A DNA stretch of 64,000 nucleotides from Pestalotiopsis fici W106-1 (GCF_000516985.1 NW_006917096.1:1-64000), one strand, 5' to 3'. Shown: positions 11,562 through 23,099, counted from the stretch's first letter. Notes: a model not told the origin generated them from the letters alone. Program-made: numbers and translations.

Positions 11562-11939
11562 ATGCGCTTTACTCGTGCACACATCCACGCATTGTTCATT
11601 GTCTTTACTCTATTACTACATCAGCTACTTGGGCAAAATCTTTCACAGCATCATCTCATAAGACGCAAAGTCGAACATTGCGTTATTGGTTTATACAGCA
11701 GGTGTCGTCGCATGAAGGCCAAATGCGTCCGGCCTAATGGGGGCGGCACTTGTGAGCGTTGTTTAAGAAGGGGAGCAATTTGCATACAGCCCGGTACGGA
11801 CCGCCGTACAACCCATACGGAAGTCGACGCCTCCCAAAAGGATTACAATGTCTGGACCAGCAATTCCATCTGCTATTGCTTTTCTTTCCAGTCCGCTATT
11901 CATTCGAAGCTCTCATATAGTAAGAAGACACTGTCCTAA
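11562..11939 (+). pseudogene. Isolated Zn2Cys6 exon, partial family copy
   Basis: A TATAAATA box lies at about 11485, and a pyrimidine-rich tract precedes the ATG at 11562. The frame starts with a hydrophobic stretch (HALFIVFTLLLHQLLG) that does not look like a regulator N-terminus. After an acceptor-like ttatacag (about 11699) it reads CRRMKAKC, eight residues, CERC, six residues and C, then TDRRTTHTEV. The spacing and the trailing T-D-x-R-T...E match the intact gene at 6804-7405. The first cysteine pair is incomplete in this frame, so either an upstream exon supplies it or the copy is broken. The following sequence from 11861 is the shared leader cassette. Confidence 0.5.
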
Positions 11940-12007
11940 GTGCTCGTAAGTATTTCCATCATTACTCAATACCACCCCAAAAGCTCTCAAGATCTTGCAA
12001 TTTTTCT
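11861..12007 (+). promoter_or_regulatory. 5' leader cassette shared with 5795-5960
   Basis: This is the counterpart of the block at 5795-5960. It contains caattccatctgct, the acceptor-like tttctttccag, and then ctcGTAAGTATTT and actcaata in the same order and spacing. It lies 330 bp upstream of the ATG at 12337, just as the other block lies about 200-365 bp upstream of 6160. Confidence 0.55.
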
Positions 12008-12336
12008 TCTTTCTTGTTTTCTTTATCCCCTTTCATATCCAAAAAGCTACATCCATCGCCATCTTTCATACTCGTTCCATACACCTAGATATTAATTCTG
12101 TGCTCCCTTCCCTTTTTATATTCACTTAACCACCTCCCTCGTCGTCTCATATACACATTCTCTTTACCTACATACCTACTCTATGCTCCCATCCCGTACA
12201 TACAGCAACATGCTCTGCATCTCCTTTCATGCCATCATATTTCTGCAGTCTAAGTCTGAAGTTTCAGTCTTGCCATCCCACATATATAGAACGGTACCAA
12301 GCCCTAACGTCTGAAGACTTTTAAAGACTATCAAAC

Positions 12337-13411
12337 ATGGCCTACCCTTTGGACCATTTCCCCCACCTTAATGGGGCCCCTCCCACGGTCCACCCCGTGA
12401 TCTCTGGATCTCAAAACGATAGATCCTCATTGACGGATGAGAACGTCGATTGGGACCAGTTATTGCTGAGATTCCAGGATGATGTGGACGAGCAAACGTG
12501 GGCTGCGGACACCTCAGCTATCGGCGAGGCCCAGTCCCAGTCGGAACACCCAGCCGGCAGCCCTGGGCCAGAATTGGATCTTATTGGGGCTGGTGATCTG
12601 GCACCCTTGCTTAAGTTCCTAAATGAGCCAGTGCTGCCCGTTCCGCTGCCGTCACCACAGCCGCAGCAAGATCAGGAAGACGAACCATTGCTGCTCGTGC
12701 CGCCACCACAGCAGCAGCAAGACGAGGAAGAGGATGATTGTAAGTGATTTCATATTTGCTTTCGTTATTTACTTTTATTGATTCGGTTCCCCTTCTGTAT
12801 TGTCTATTCATGGTCCTTCTAATCTATGGTATATCGCAGTCGGCTATCGCAAAGATGGCAAGAAGCGGACGTCACATCGCCAAGTCGGACCTTGTGTCTA
12901 AGTTTTCAGACACGTTGCTGCTCGACATGAGCAGGACGAAAGAGATATCGTTACATCTCATCCGCGACAACAACGTAAGTAGTCAATCTCACCATTCTTC
13001 CGTTTCTATTTTTTTTTTTTGTTCCGCTCAGAAGCTTTTCTATCCTAATCCCTAGCATGGCTTGTCTGACCCATGATTTGTGTTGCTTCCAGAATGAAGC
13101 GACATCGTCAACCAACGCTGCGCCAACAAGAGTGTCATCTGTGACCAAGACATCAGCAATTTCTGGATCCGCTAGTCACCAACAGCTCCAACTGGAAGAC
13201 GAACAAAAGGACCAACAACAAAGACGTAAGTGACTTCAAATGCTTTTCATTTTTCCATTCATTTCATCTCCGTCCGCTGTATCAATCATTATATTAACTC
13301 GATATTGTTTCTCTTTCAATAGCCATGTGCGAGGCTGACTCCTATGAGAATCTGATCCGAGATTTCGGTAGCAACAAGAATATGGGAAACGGGATAGTAG
13401 ATAGCCAGTAG
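12337..13411 (+). pseudogene. Second poly-Q family member, phase-broken
   Basis: Exon 1 (12337..12739) is open for 134 codons: acidic, Pro-rich and ending in a Q/E/D tract before a GTAAGT donor, as in the gene at 6160. Likely exons follow at 12840..12974, 13093..13225 and 13323..13411, each bounded by good GT-AG signals; the last three are mutually in phase (..QLQLEDEQKDQQQR.. to ..GNGIVDSQ stop). However, exon 1 ends in phase 1 and exon 2 is open only in phase 0. In the phase expected from the intact paralogue, exon 2 reads YRKDGKKRTSHRQV and then hits TAA. No complete zinc cluster is present. The copy is therefore probably decayed, or translated from a downstream ATG (12855). The tail contains a direct duplication of gatagccagta. 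Confidence 0.5.
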
Positions 13412-14829
13412 ATAGCCAGTAGATATCATACAACTCAGACACTTTTCTCAACCTTCTTGTTCACATCTGTGACATGTGCAATGTTACGTCAGTACGGAAA
13501 GTCTGATTGATCCACTGTGAGATTAGCATCAACTAAACAAAGTAATATTGTATTCTGATCTTTCAAGGGATATGTATCAATACACAAAACTCTTTGCACT
13601 TGGATTACGCAGCGAACTTGCTCAGACATCCCGAGAAAGTCGAGATTGCAAGAAGAAGCCATGGCGTAAGTCAACGCTAAGTGTCAGAAGAAGAAATGTG
13701 GTAGCAAAATTGGTTGCCTTGCAGTTGAATTCGTTACAAGCCATTTTAAATAAGACATGTTGCTGTGTTTAGCATAGTGATTTTGAATTTGATGTAGGCG
13801 AGCTATCACGCAGGTTCAGATTGATCTTCTCATAAGAATTGTGAAAGAAAAAAGATTCCACCCTTGTCTTTAGTCTCGCAGTACACGGGAGTCGTGGGCG
13901 GCGAGAGAACGCCAATGACAATGAAATCCATTTGGCCTTGCGTCTCCGGCTTCTTTCCTGATGGGGAGTGCTTTCAAGGGAACATGATTCGCTGAGAAGG
14001 ACCACCGGTCTCCTGGGATGTTGCACTCTGAGTGTGCTAAGGGCTTTTTGGATTGCACCAAATTGACGAGGACTGTTCATGTCCTGGATGAATTGTCATT
14101 GTCACCGTTTTTGGCCATTTAGTGTCGCGCTCCGTCCGAGTACATTACATTAGTCTCCGTAGTCCTCAACGGCGGTATAGCTGCCCCCCTTCCCAACCAG
14201 CTCCTTGAAGGTGCTTGGTAGTATAACAGCCTATTGACGAATCCGTCAGGAGCATCACTTCAAAACCGAAAATTATGCAGTAAATTGATGTACTGCCCAA
14301 TCATTGTCGCAAGAGTTTTGATGGGATTGCCGCGCGCCGGGCGTGCAGGTCAAGGCTAGCAGTGGTTTTGCGCCGGATGCCATATTTTGGGTTTCGGGTT
14401 TCGACATGACATGGATCTTGCCGCAGAAGATGGAGCTCTGGCTACCAGCCCTCGACGGAACAGTAAATACAATGGGACACACTTTCGTACTAGGGTCGGT
14501 CGACATCTTCCGATAATCGATAGAGTATTGCCATCTTCTAGTATCTTTCTATCGCATGTGAACAATCGGCGCCCTGCCAAGACCGCATGAACATCCACGG
14601 ATGAGCGGCGTCTGCTACTAGCTAGTAGCTTGGACAAGGGGTCAGCGTCGGGTGACTTCAGGGTACAAGATGTACTGAAGACACGGCCCCCATCAGTGAT
14701 TTTCAAGGGTATTTTTAGTACACTACAGGGACTTTTTAGCGTGCGTAAGCACTTTAAGTACACAAATACTTTCCACTCCAAGTCATTTCGTATGGATGCA
14801 CCGCGGCAAGAGAATCAACCCAGAATGAT
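13412..14829. other. Intergenic, no supported gene
   Basis: Open stretches of 60-140 codons on both strands (for example 13769-14080 and 14356-14781, minus) show no recognisable domain or splice structure. I see no repeat or RNA gene here. Confidence 0.4.
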
Positions 14830-15203
14830 GTGATCATACCACCGGACCACAGAGTCAAGAAGTCAACCCCGTACGGCGATATTCCTCCATATGGCGATAT
14901 GTTCGTCACAAATGGCGGCTACGACTCGCTTCAACGTGCCTCGAATAATGCGACTCCCTGGGTCATGACCGGCACGACAGAAGAAAACCTTAGCTCGAGA
15001 CGACTGCGAGTGGGCTGGACTTGGTGCGAGTCTGGGAGCGAGCTATGCCTCCATTGAGGAGATTCAGGAGGCCGTCGATGATATCTGTCAAACGGCAGGT
15101 ACAAGAAAAAGTCGACGGAGATCCAAACCGAGATTGTTTGATCCGGTCGGTGTTGTCATTTATGCTTCTCAAAGCCAAGGAGCAACGGCGTGGAGGTGAG
15201 TGA
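14830..15203 (+). pseudogene. UDP-glycosyltransferase C-terminal remnant
   Basis: The frame from 14830 reads IPPDHRVKKSTPYGDIPP, then GDMFVTNGGYDSLQRASNNA and TGTTEENLSSRRL. This matches the acceptor/donor interface of MGT-type glycosyltransferases (P-x-x-x-R-V, F-V-T-N-G-G-Y, A-G-x-T-E-E-K). After a frame change near 15000 it continues in another frame as EWAGLGASLGASYASIEE, then IQEAVDDICQ and a stop near 15203, again as in the family. No upstream N-terminal domain is present. It is a 5'-truncated, frameshifted fragment and unlikely to be functional. Confidence 0.6.
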
Positions 15204-15455
15204 TTGTACGAGATGTCAACGTGACACTGTGACTAGGAAAATCGCTCTATTTCGCTCGAAACCACTTCATTAAAATTCTTGACATGTTACTTTAGACAGT
15301 TTACTCGCATCTTGTGTAAAATCCTCCATTACAGCACTGGGATACGCCTCAGTACAGCACAACAATGTCTGGCCGGGAGTCTCTCTATTCTTGGCTGTTC
15401 GCATGACAATCCATATATCTTCTTTTCTTCCTGGTAGTGAGGCATCTTCAATCGC

Positions 15456-16139
15456 TCAGTGCTTGGCAGCCTCCTTCTTCTTCCCCTCGGCATCAACAAG
15501 GGCATCAAAGCGGCGGAAAGACATGACGCCGTCAAAAAAGGGCGAGGCGGCCCAGAGCCACCAGACCTTGCCGGGCGCGACGCGGTGCTTCTCGAGCCGC
15601 GTAGTCGCCATCCACCAACACTCGGTAACGTGCAGGACAAAGACGGGGACGAAAATAGCCTTGACCAGCCAGCGGAAGCCGACGGGGCCGTAGGGGAAGA
15701 AGGCGTCCAACGCGTCCCAGGCGGGGGTGTCGGGCTGCACGAGGGGAAGGGCCGCGGCGCAGATAAAGTAGAGCACAACGCCAAAGAAGACGACCCAGTC
15801 AAAGCCTTGTGGTGGCGTGTACGAGCTGACGCGAATGTCGCTCAGGTTGAGCTTGTTCAGGGCCGTGCCAGCCATTTCGACGAGGCGGACGCGGGAGGCG
15901 GACCAGTTGGCCAGCGGTGGCTCAATGGCCACGGTGTGGGTCCCCGACGCCGACTTGACCGTCATGCCCTCGAGCGACATGTCGGTGATCTGGGCGCCGG
16001 CGGCTGCCGACGACGAAAGGCCATTGAAGGCGCGCAGGTAGAGTTCCAGCTCGCCGCCGTGGTCCTTGTTCATGTGCGTGACGACGCGCGCTTTGATGGC
16101 GGCCTCTTTGGCGGCAGCGGCAGCGGCCTCGTCAGCCAT
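15456..16139 (-). CDS. DUF2470-domain integral membrane protein
   Basis: A single-exon frame of 227 residues from the ATG at 16139 (MADEAAAAAAKEAAIKARVV); an in-frame ATG 15 codons upstream is less likely because it adds a non-conserved leader. Residues about 15-100 (VVTHMNKDHGGELELYLRAF through the IEPPL and SASRVRLVEMA region) match DUF2470, the heme-utilisation / pyridoxamine-oxidase-associated domain. After it come two or three hydrophobic segments (WVVFFGVVLYFICAAALPLV; FRWLVKAIFVPVFVLHVTEC). Fungal proteins with this layout are conserved but uncharacterised. Its GC-rich coding sequence contrasts with the poorer flanks, and the long open frame on the opposite strand (15459-16247) is its shadow. 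Confidence 0.8.
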   Translation of the reverse strand: MADEAAAAAAKEAAIKARVVTHMNKDHGGELELYLRAFNGLSSSAAAGAQITDMSLEGMTVKSASGTHTVAIEPPLANWSASRVRLVEMAGTALNKLNLSDIRVSSYTPPQGFDWVVFFGVVLYFICAAALPLVQPDTPAWDALDAFFPYGPVGFRWLVKAIFVPVFVLHVTECWWMATTRLEKHRVAPGKVWWLWAASPFFDGVMSFRRFDALVDAEGKKKEAAKH

Positions 16140-16732
16140 GTTGAAGCGCAGCGGGGTCTTGAGCTGGGAGCAAGAGGTTTTCAAAAAAAGCGAGGAAGCG
16201 ATGGCTCCGACAAAAGAGACTTAAGAGGCGAAATGTGGTATCCTTAATCAATTGACGATGTCGCTTTTTTGTCGGTATTTCAATGACAAGCTGAATGCTG
16301 TTTTGTATTCCGCATCGGCGCTCTGAACTCCAGAGGATCCACTAAACCTGTCCCGCACATGAGCGGGTCGAGGCCTTTGCCGGAGAACATTGATAATCGC
16401 ACGCCCTAGGTGTCGCCGCCGATGCCGAGGCCAACGATTCAACATTGCAATATCGCCATCCATATTTGTCCCGGGGAACAAATTTTTGCGCACAATCATA
16501 CTAATGGATTACAAGCTACTCTCCTCTCAAACTACTTGAAGTGGTATGTCCAAAGTTGGTCCCTTGAGCCGCATGCTGAGTGCATTCCACATGTCATCCA
16601 TTCGTCTGTCCTTATTCACTCTCATACCTTGAGATACAATCTTGATCTATTTGATCTAGGCCTTCCCATGCGCTGACGTCCAATCAAGCAGCACCCTTCC
16701 TTCAGGTTATTCTCAGGCTGTGTTTCTCCACT
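16140..16732. other. Intergenic
   Basis: This includes the promoter side of the DUF2470 gene and the 3' flank of the next minus-strand gene. No gene or repeat is supported. Confidence 0.5.
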
Positions 16733-17998
16733 TCAAACCTTGATCCATACTCCAACAAGGTGATGGCCATTCTTGTGCTTGAAGAATACGGCAATGTGAC
16801 CCTCCTTGTTGTCGCATTCCACTGTCGTCGCAGCTGGGTCCCAGTCCCACCATATCTGGGGGATAAGCAAAGGCTGCTTAACGAACAGGGCACCAGTAGC
16901 AACGTTGTCGGGCATCTGGTAGCGCCTGCGCATGGTAGTCTCCTCAGGTCCTAGGAGGTTGAAGAGTACAGGGATGCAGCCTCTGGTCCAGTCTACCATG
17001 TATTCTTCAACTACGTTACAGACACGCTCTGCTGCTGACTTCTCGGGTCGGCCCGAGTCATACTGAGCGGCGCGCAGAGCCTCAGTCTTCAGAAGCCGAG
17101 CTAGATCTGAGGGGATCGCAGCCTTTAGACTACCTGCCTCCTTGTTCTTCATGCCAATGACAAGCCCCCCAGAGACTTGCGTCATATTTCGAGTGACTAT
17201 GTCCATGATGTCAATATTGAGAGTGGAACTAACATTGATGAGGGAATTTGTCTTACAGTACAGTCTGTTATGTATGGTGTATAGCTGCTGGCGAGTAACG
17301 TGCTTGGCCGCGTACCCCCGTACGGAGAGTAGGATATCTTGACTGGCAGCGGCAACTCGGTCTGTTTGATTGTAGTAGTGACCCAATCCTTGTTATCAAG
17401 GTCGTTGTCCGCTTCATTACTGATCCATTTAGTCCATTCTGATTATGGTCCTTGAATATCACGGCTGTGCCGTGTGGAGTAGGGTTGACAATAGTGTTTT
17501 GCGGGGTCCAAGTCTTGAAGGCTCGAGGCATGGTCTCGGGATGTCTTTGAAAGATAAGATAGCACCATGTCCAGTCAGGCACTCCTTTGGCAGTGCGGAT
17601 CTGCTGCTCCTCGTTGGGCAGAATATTGATGAGGACACTGTGATTGCGGTAGAAGTACAAGCAACTATTGATATGGTCCTGGACCGTACGGCCGTATGCC
17701 CGACCGGCCTTTGCGGCATTTGCTAGGCGTTTCGCAAGCATGGAGGGGATCGCTGCGCTCACTACTCGTTCGTTGGGAGAAGAGATGACATCGTTCTCGG
17801 GTAGGAACATGATTCCATCGTTGGTGGGATGGATGTTGCGCATGTCTGGTCAGAAAGTATTAGCAACATCGGTGAGACGAGGCAAGAAAAAAAAGACCTA
17901 CGCAAGGGAATCAGGCTATTGAGATCGACAAGCTGCTCTGACTTTGCATCCCTACCCAGTAGCTGGGCGTACATGAATCACTGAGCTTCGTGAGGCAT
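16733..17998 (-). pseudogene. Unknown-family gene, copy A, damaged
   Basis: Three exons can be laid out: 17902..17998, 17257..17845 and 16733..17196. They align along their whole length with the plus-strand gene at 28441-29744. Shared landmarks are MPH...Q.F.YA..LG.DA, NDG..FLP, LAKRLA, RHPETMPRAFK.W.P..TIVN, SGGL.IG, LKAAIPSDLA, PAERV and a C-terminal W.DWDPA.TTVE...G..VFFK.KNG..L.GVW. The first ATG is followed after six codons by TGA where the paralogue has CGT, though an ATG at 17974 could restart. Near 17400, seven nucleotides present in the paralogue are missing, so the frame must shift to continue. No domain was recognised. A TATAAATG box lies at 18112-18119. Probably non-functional. 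Confidence 0.6.
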
Positions 17999-19418
17999 TG
18001 CGCGATTGATTGAGTTTGTGGGTGGCGTTTGCATCGGCAGGCTTGATGAATTGATGCAAGGTGGAAAAGAAGTAGAAGAAGGGAGAACAAAATATCTGGG
18101 AACTAAGCACACATTTATAGAAAAGAAATCTGGTCCCCCACCACATTGCTGATTCCGCATCACGAGCTCGAGTCTTGGTGTTGAGCTAATCTTCTAACCA
18201 GGTAACCAGAGGCGCTTAATGAGCTGGCCAATGAGAACGCTTTATAATATCCGTCACCTCGACCAAAGCGCCGAATCAAGCTTGGTGTCATTCATTCTGC
18301 CCGTCTAGGGCTGATCTGGATGGAAAGAAGACAAACGGCTCGTCACACCGGCCTGGCCACGTCCGCTTGTTCACATCCGCCTGGGTACGACTCGCTGGAT
18401 TGTCTGCTAGAGGGCACCCGCCTTTATATCTTCATTATCTCGATCTGGCTTGATGACTTGGGGCTTCGTTCTCCCCTTCTGTGTCACACAGTCAAGCAAA
18501 CATGCTGCCAAATCCTGTATGGTGGCCTTCTCTCTTGTCATTGTACATAGTTTGTGATTTGGTGTTTTGTCCCATTGTAAATGAAAATGTCACATTTGCA
18601 ATATGTCTCCTATCACCAATATCGTCATATAAGCAATATCTTTATAATTTGTGGTTATTTGAGAGATAATGTCATGCATTCATGTACTTGTGATTGCTCA
18701 TCAATGGATATTGTAATACAAATATGAAGATTGAGTCATTCCAGCGCATGCGAGAACTTTTCCATCGATGTGCCGTGGTCTGTGTACTTCCTCCACTAGT
18801 CGATCTTCCTTCATCTTGGGCGTATCACTGTACGCACAATGCGCCAAGCTGCTTACAGAAATCACAAACTGCTATGAAGTCGACTCGGCCAGCAAACAGT
18901 CATGTTTGATCTACTAAGGTAGTGCTGTCGATTCCCAATCATCAAGCAAGTAAAGAGAGAAAGGCAAAGAAGAAGATGTCAGTTATAAGTTGAAGGATTC
19001 AATAAAACGATCCATGAGAAAGAGCCTGATCAGAAGTGGTTTCTGCCTGGCTGAGAAGCTTGGCGATTTATTTTAGTTCAAGGTCTTGCGCCTCGCCTGC
19101 GAGCTGCGAATTAAAGGAATCTACCTGCGTTTGATTGGACTAGATGTAGAGGTGAGATAGCAGGATCATGCAACTAGGTTAAGCTGGGCACTTGATTACA
19201 CTAAAATAGGATTCCGTGCATCGGACTGGTCAGCATTCCTGCAGGTACATACGAGAGCCTTGTATCATATGGAAGTCAGCCCTAAACAGTGTGAATCGGA
19301 CATATAAGGCATGACTTTATCGAAATTCATTCTCGCTGGTCGTCTACGTTTTTGTTGGAGTTTCTGTGGTTCCCTTCACACCAGCCTCAGCGGCCTGCCA
19401 GCGCCTTTAATCAGCAAG
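17999..19418. other. Intergenic; promoter homologous to 28190-28290 at its left
   Basis: Positions 18060-18160 (minus strand) match the upstream region of copy B at 28190-28290 (gatgcg.aatcag, gtgggg, TATAAATG and attcc blocks). The rest, to 19418, has only small unsupported frames. Confidence 0.5.
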
Positions 19419-21264
19419 ATGGACTACTACAGCGACCTCGAAGTGCGAACCGATCCTCAGCATGACCCTGAGCAAAGGCAATACGCAGGGACAGCGCCGC
19501 TGGCGCAGGAGCAAAAAGCGATTATGCCGGACGAGGATCTTCGTGCAAGTGCCCCAAAAATATACGTGCCGGATCCAACGCGAGCCCCGGAGCCTGTGTA
19601 TCCTGATCAACACTTGGATGAAAGCGGGCATATTTATAAAGAAGTTGCGCCGGGGGAAGAAAGAGTGACATCCGAGACTGGCATCCTCAAGCGAAAAGTC
19701 TGGGGTTTGCCGCGGCGCAGATTCTTTACAATTCTAGCAGTCGTGTGTTTTGCTATCCTTGGCATCGTCGCTGGTGTGGTCGGCGGCGTGCTATCTCGTC
19801 GGCATCAGTCGTCTGACAAACCGCCGTCGGAGACGCCAACCACCGCGTCAAACAGTTCCGCGTCGGCCCAGGCCATCAACGTGATGGACATCTCTTCGCT
19901 GGCCGCGGCGAATTGGACAGATGCACATGGCATCACGCATCGGTCTGTCTTCTTCCAAGATCCGTGTAAGTGACAGTCACAATCTAGATCCGGACTTTCT
20001 TGGGTTCTTTGGATGATTTAAAAGTTGTACAAGCAAATTGAGCAACTCAAAAGAAGACTGTGAATCATGAAAAAGCTGCGAGTGATGACTCAAGCTATAA
20101 TCCATGTGCTCCATGCGCGCCAGGATTTCGAGAGACTCAAGGCTCGGTTTTTCGTCATAAACTTTATACCAACTAAACTAAATACGTTGAATGCTAACGT
20201 CGTTTCTTATCAAGTTAATGCTGTTATCACACGACGCTGGGACGCAGTAAATCAAACATGGGCGACTGACAACCTGACGGATATTATTTCACGCAGATCG
20301 ACCTTGCTGTTCCCGGCGCCAGGCACGCCTCTAACGGTCGCAGCTCTCGATCGGCCGAATAATTATAGCATGCCAGAATCGATGCATCTATATTTCGGAA
20401 CTCCGGATAACCAGGTAATGGATGTGGTAACAGAAGATCCTCTAGGAGACCCGAGCAATTGGTACAACGGGCCCTACGTGGGAAAAGCCAAAGTATCGTT
20501 CCTGCCCGGGTCGCGGATGGCGGCGATTTGGCGGCGCTCTGCCAACGGCTCCAACGGCGATTATGGCATCGCGTATCAGGCAAACGACGGAATCCGCGTC
20601 CTGAACAGCACAGACTGGTATCATGGCCATCTCGCGCTCTCACGTGGACAAGTTCTCGGCAACGCCACATTGACGTTCCTGCCGCAGTACTACATGGACA
20701 ACCTTGTTGGGCTCAGTCTCATTAGCCAAACGTTCAAGAGCGAAGCGCCGGCGGGCGTGATCTCAGTGACGACCTACAACAAGACGTGGTCCTTGGAAAG
20801 TAAGTCATCGATTCTCCAGCCGAATGATGAGTTTCTGCGACGCGAGCTTCAATGTGGGATTCTCATCTCCGGGCAGAAGCCAAACAGGACTCGAATATAT
20901 CGGCAGCTAACTCGGCGTTTCTCCCATTATAGCAACCGAGATTATAGACGAACTGGAGGGAGATCGCAACGATCAAAAAGTCATAGCTACCAAGTGGGGA
21001 AGCTGGTCCAGGAACCTATGCTACGTCTTGAACAAGGACGGGGCGATGAAGGGAGCCTGGTGGGACGGCATGAAGAATGCGACCGTCCATAAGTTGCCTT
21101 CTATCACGATTGAGGGCGGTCCGGCTACAACTAACTTCTCTGCCGTTGCCTTTACGCTGGATGCCACGTTTTACGGCATCACGGGCGATGAGATACACGA
21201 ATATTCGGTCGACAGCTCGAACGCGGCGTTATTACATCATACGGGGAGAGTGTATCCACAGTGA
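19419..21264 (+). CDS. Membrane-anchored fucose-specific-lectin-like protein
   Basis: Exons 19419..19965, 20215..20799 and 20933..21264 join in phase (1, 1) to give 487 residues. The N-terminus (MDYYSDLEV...) is hydrophilic and Pro/Glu-rich. Residues about 97-130 (LPRRRFFTILAVVCFAILGI, then VAGVVGGVL) form a single membrane segment, followed by a Ser/Thr linker. The remaining ~330 residues carry repeated aromatic/Gly motifs (DNQVMDVVTEDPL, SFLPGSRMAAIWRRS, WYHGHLALSRGQVLG, WGSWSRNLCYVL) and several N-x-S/T sites, as in the beta-propeller fucose-specific lectin fold common behind a type II membrane anchor in ascomycetes. Sugar-binding residues cannot be judged by eye, so lectin activity is inferred. 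The first intron is long (249 nt) for this window. Confidence 0.7.
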
Positions 21265-22188
21265 CGGAATCTGGTGCCGTCCGCTTCCGGGTCAGGTCTG
21301 ACAATGATATGGTGACCCGTGGTTTCTGAGCCGACATACCCTGACTTAACGTCTTGTTCTGTAACATGTCAAGGATATGTTGTTTTCGGGGTTATCATGG
21401 GAGTGAGAGAGATTCCAAGGCACTTGAGGTAAGCCTTTTCAAGTAAGGCCCGACAAGGAGATAAGATTCATGTTGTGCGAGCTTTTGTCATGAAGCAATA
21501 CATTGCAAGAGGGTGATACCCAGTCGTGCTGAAGGGATGAGCGACCCCGTCTTTCGAGCACGAGTTGTGCCATGATTTGTCGAACCCGTCTTGGACGGCC
21601 TCCCGCCTCTCTATCCTCAACCCCATAACTCTTCTCTCATCTACTATAGAGGGGTTTCATACTTAACCTACAAAGGAGAGACGCTAAAGAGCAAACTATA
21701 TATTCGAACAGGTGATCTGCGGTGGGTCCTGACTGCGTCAGTGCAACAAATATTTTTCTTTATCGCCGAGGGTGAAGGTGGATAAAAGGTGAGGCAGTCC
21801 AACATATCGACTTCGGTAGGCACTTACAATTCAGCAGAGCTGAGAAGCAATGTTATTGATCTGGATTTTGACTGGAATCTATGCTCCATCAAAGGAGCTT
21901 CGCGGTCACGTGATATGCTTTTTTTTTAATCGCTTCAAAATGATATGCTGTTCTGTTGGCTCTCAATTGAGTTTAGAAAGCATCGAGGGTGATGAATCGC
22001 AGGAGGAGAATTGCTTCAACAATGGAACGTCTATACGTAATAACTCTCACTGAGCTGAATCGGGGCCCAAAAGGCACAAAGCAAGCTCTTTTTCGTTATA
22101 TTGAATGGACGTCTTATCATGCCCACCTGGCAAAGAACCCAGTAGAAATGCTACATATTTTCCTTGTTTCATTGTATCTCCCATCAGT
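21265..22188. other. Intergenic with a partial TIR repeat at about 21668-21765
   Basis: Sequence around 21712 (caggtgatctgcggtgggtc) with its flank (ctgactgcgtcagtgcaaca) matches the right-end terminus of the 49741-50927 element over about 100 bp. The inner part diverges at about 21660. No gene is supported here. Confidence 0.55.
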
Positions 22189-23090
22189 CTAGAGTTGACG
22201 TAGCAGAAATCCATCATTCTGTTGGCTTTGGAAGAGCCTAGTAGGATCATATCTCTCTGCCGTGTCCCGCAAGAGTTGTACATTCTCTGCTCCTTAGCTG
22301 CCCAGCGCTTTCTGCGAGGCGTGGGCAAGGTTCAAACATTGGAATGACAAAATTAATCCACTTTCCGAGGCAAGCTTGTGCGCTTTCTCCGTGATATCAG
22401 CACGTGCCTTGTTGACATCTGTGTCATGCTCATCTGAAAGCCACTCAGCAGTGAAGACAAACCCTAATAAGACATTAGTCTAGAATCAAACGGATATCAT
22501 TTCATTTCGAAATTTGACTTACAGCATTGTGGAACTTTCTCCAGTCCCAGAATATTTCCACCATGATCTTGGCCTGCTTGCACGCAGGCAGTACCAATAG
22601 GCTGGATAGTGAAGTGCAAATCAACACTCTCAGCAAGGCCGCTGACCCTATCCTGCCATGATCGGTGGATATCTGCATACAAATCATAAGAGGCTTTGGC
22701 GCTCAAGGTGGTGACTGCACGTCTGAAAAATGTCAATACAGCCTCGCTTTGCGAAGGATATGGAACACGGACTTTCCGTCATCCGGTGGATGGAATTTAT
22801 CCAAAGTTTGCACGAGCGATGCCAATGTGCCATTTGTCGTCGAAAGCATCGTCTGCAATAGGCTTGGAAGCGACAGGAAGCTGTCAAAGGTATCCGATTT
22901 CCCCAGTGGCTGGTCTGCGTAAAGCAATCCTACTCTCACCACACCTCTGCGAGAGTTGACGAACAGCCCGATGTTCGGATCGGACTCCATGGCCGTTTGA
23001 ACATCGAGAGTTGCTTTGATCAAATTCTCGAGGTTGGCTGCATTCTATATGTTGATTGCGTATTGGATATTGAGCAGGGGATAGGTGATA

Positions 23091-23099
23091 ATATCGAAC
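23091..23099. repeat. Target-site duplication, left copy (ATATCGAAC)
   Basis: Nine bases identical to 25460-25468, directly abutting the left terminal repeat. Confidence 0.85.

Noticed and set aside
15459..16247. 262-codon plus-strand open frame
   Set aside because: It is antisense to the DUF2470 gene; the minus frame has clear family motifs and membrane segments, the plus frame is Arg/Gly/Asp-rich shadow.
8570..21765. A 13-kb mobile element bounded by the left terminus at 8.6 kb and the right terminus at 21.7 kb
   Set aside because: The outer sequences and lengths of the two termini differ, no common target duplication was found, and no transposase or tyrosine recombinase (Starship captain) frame is present.
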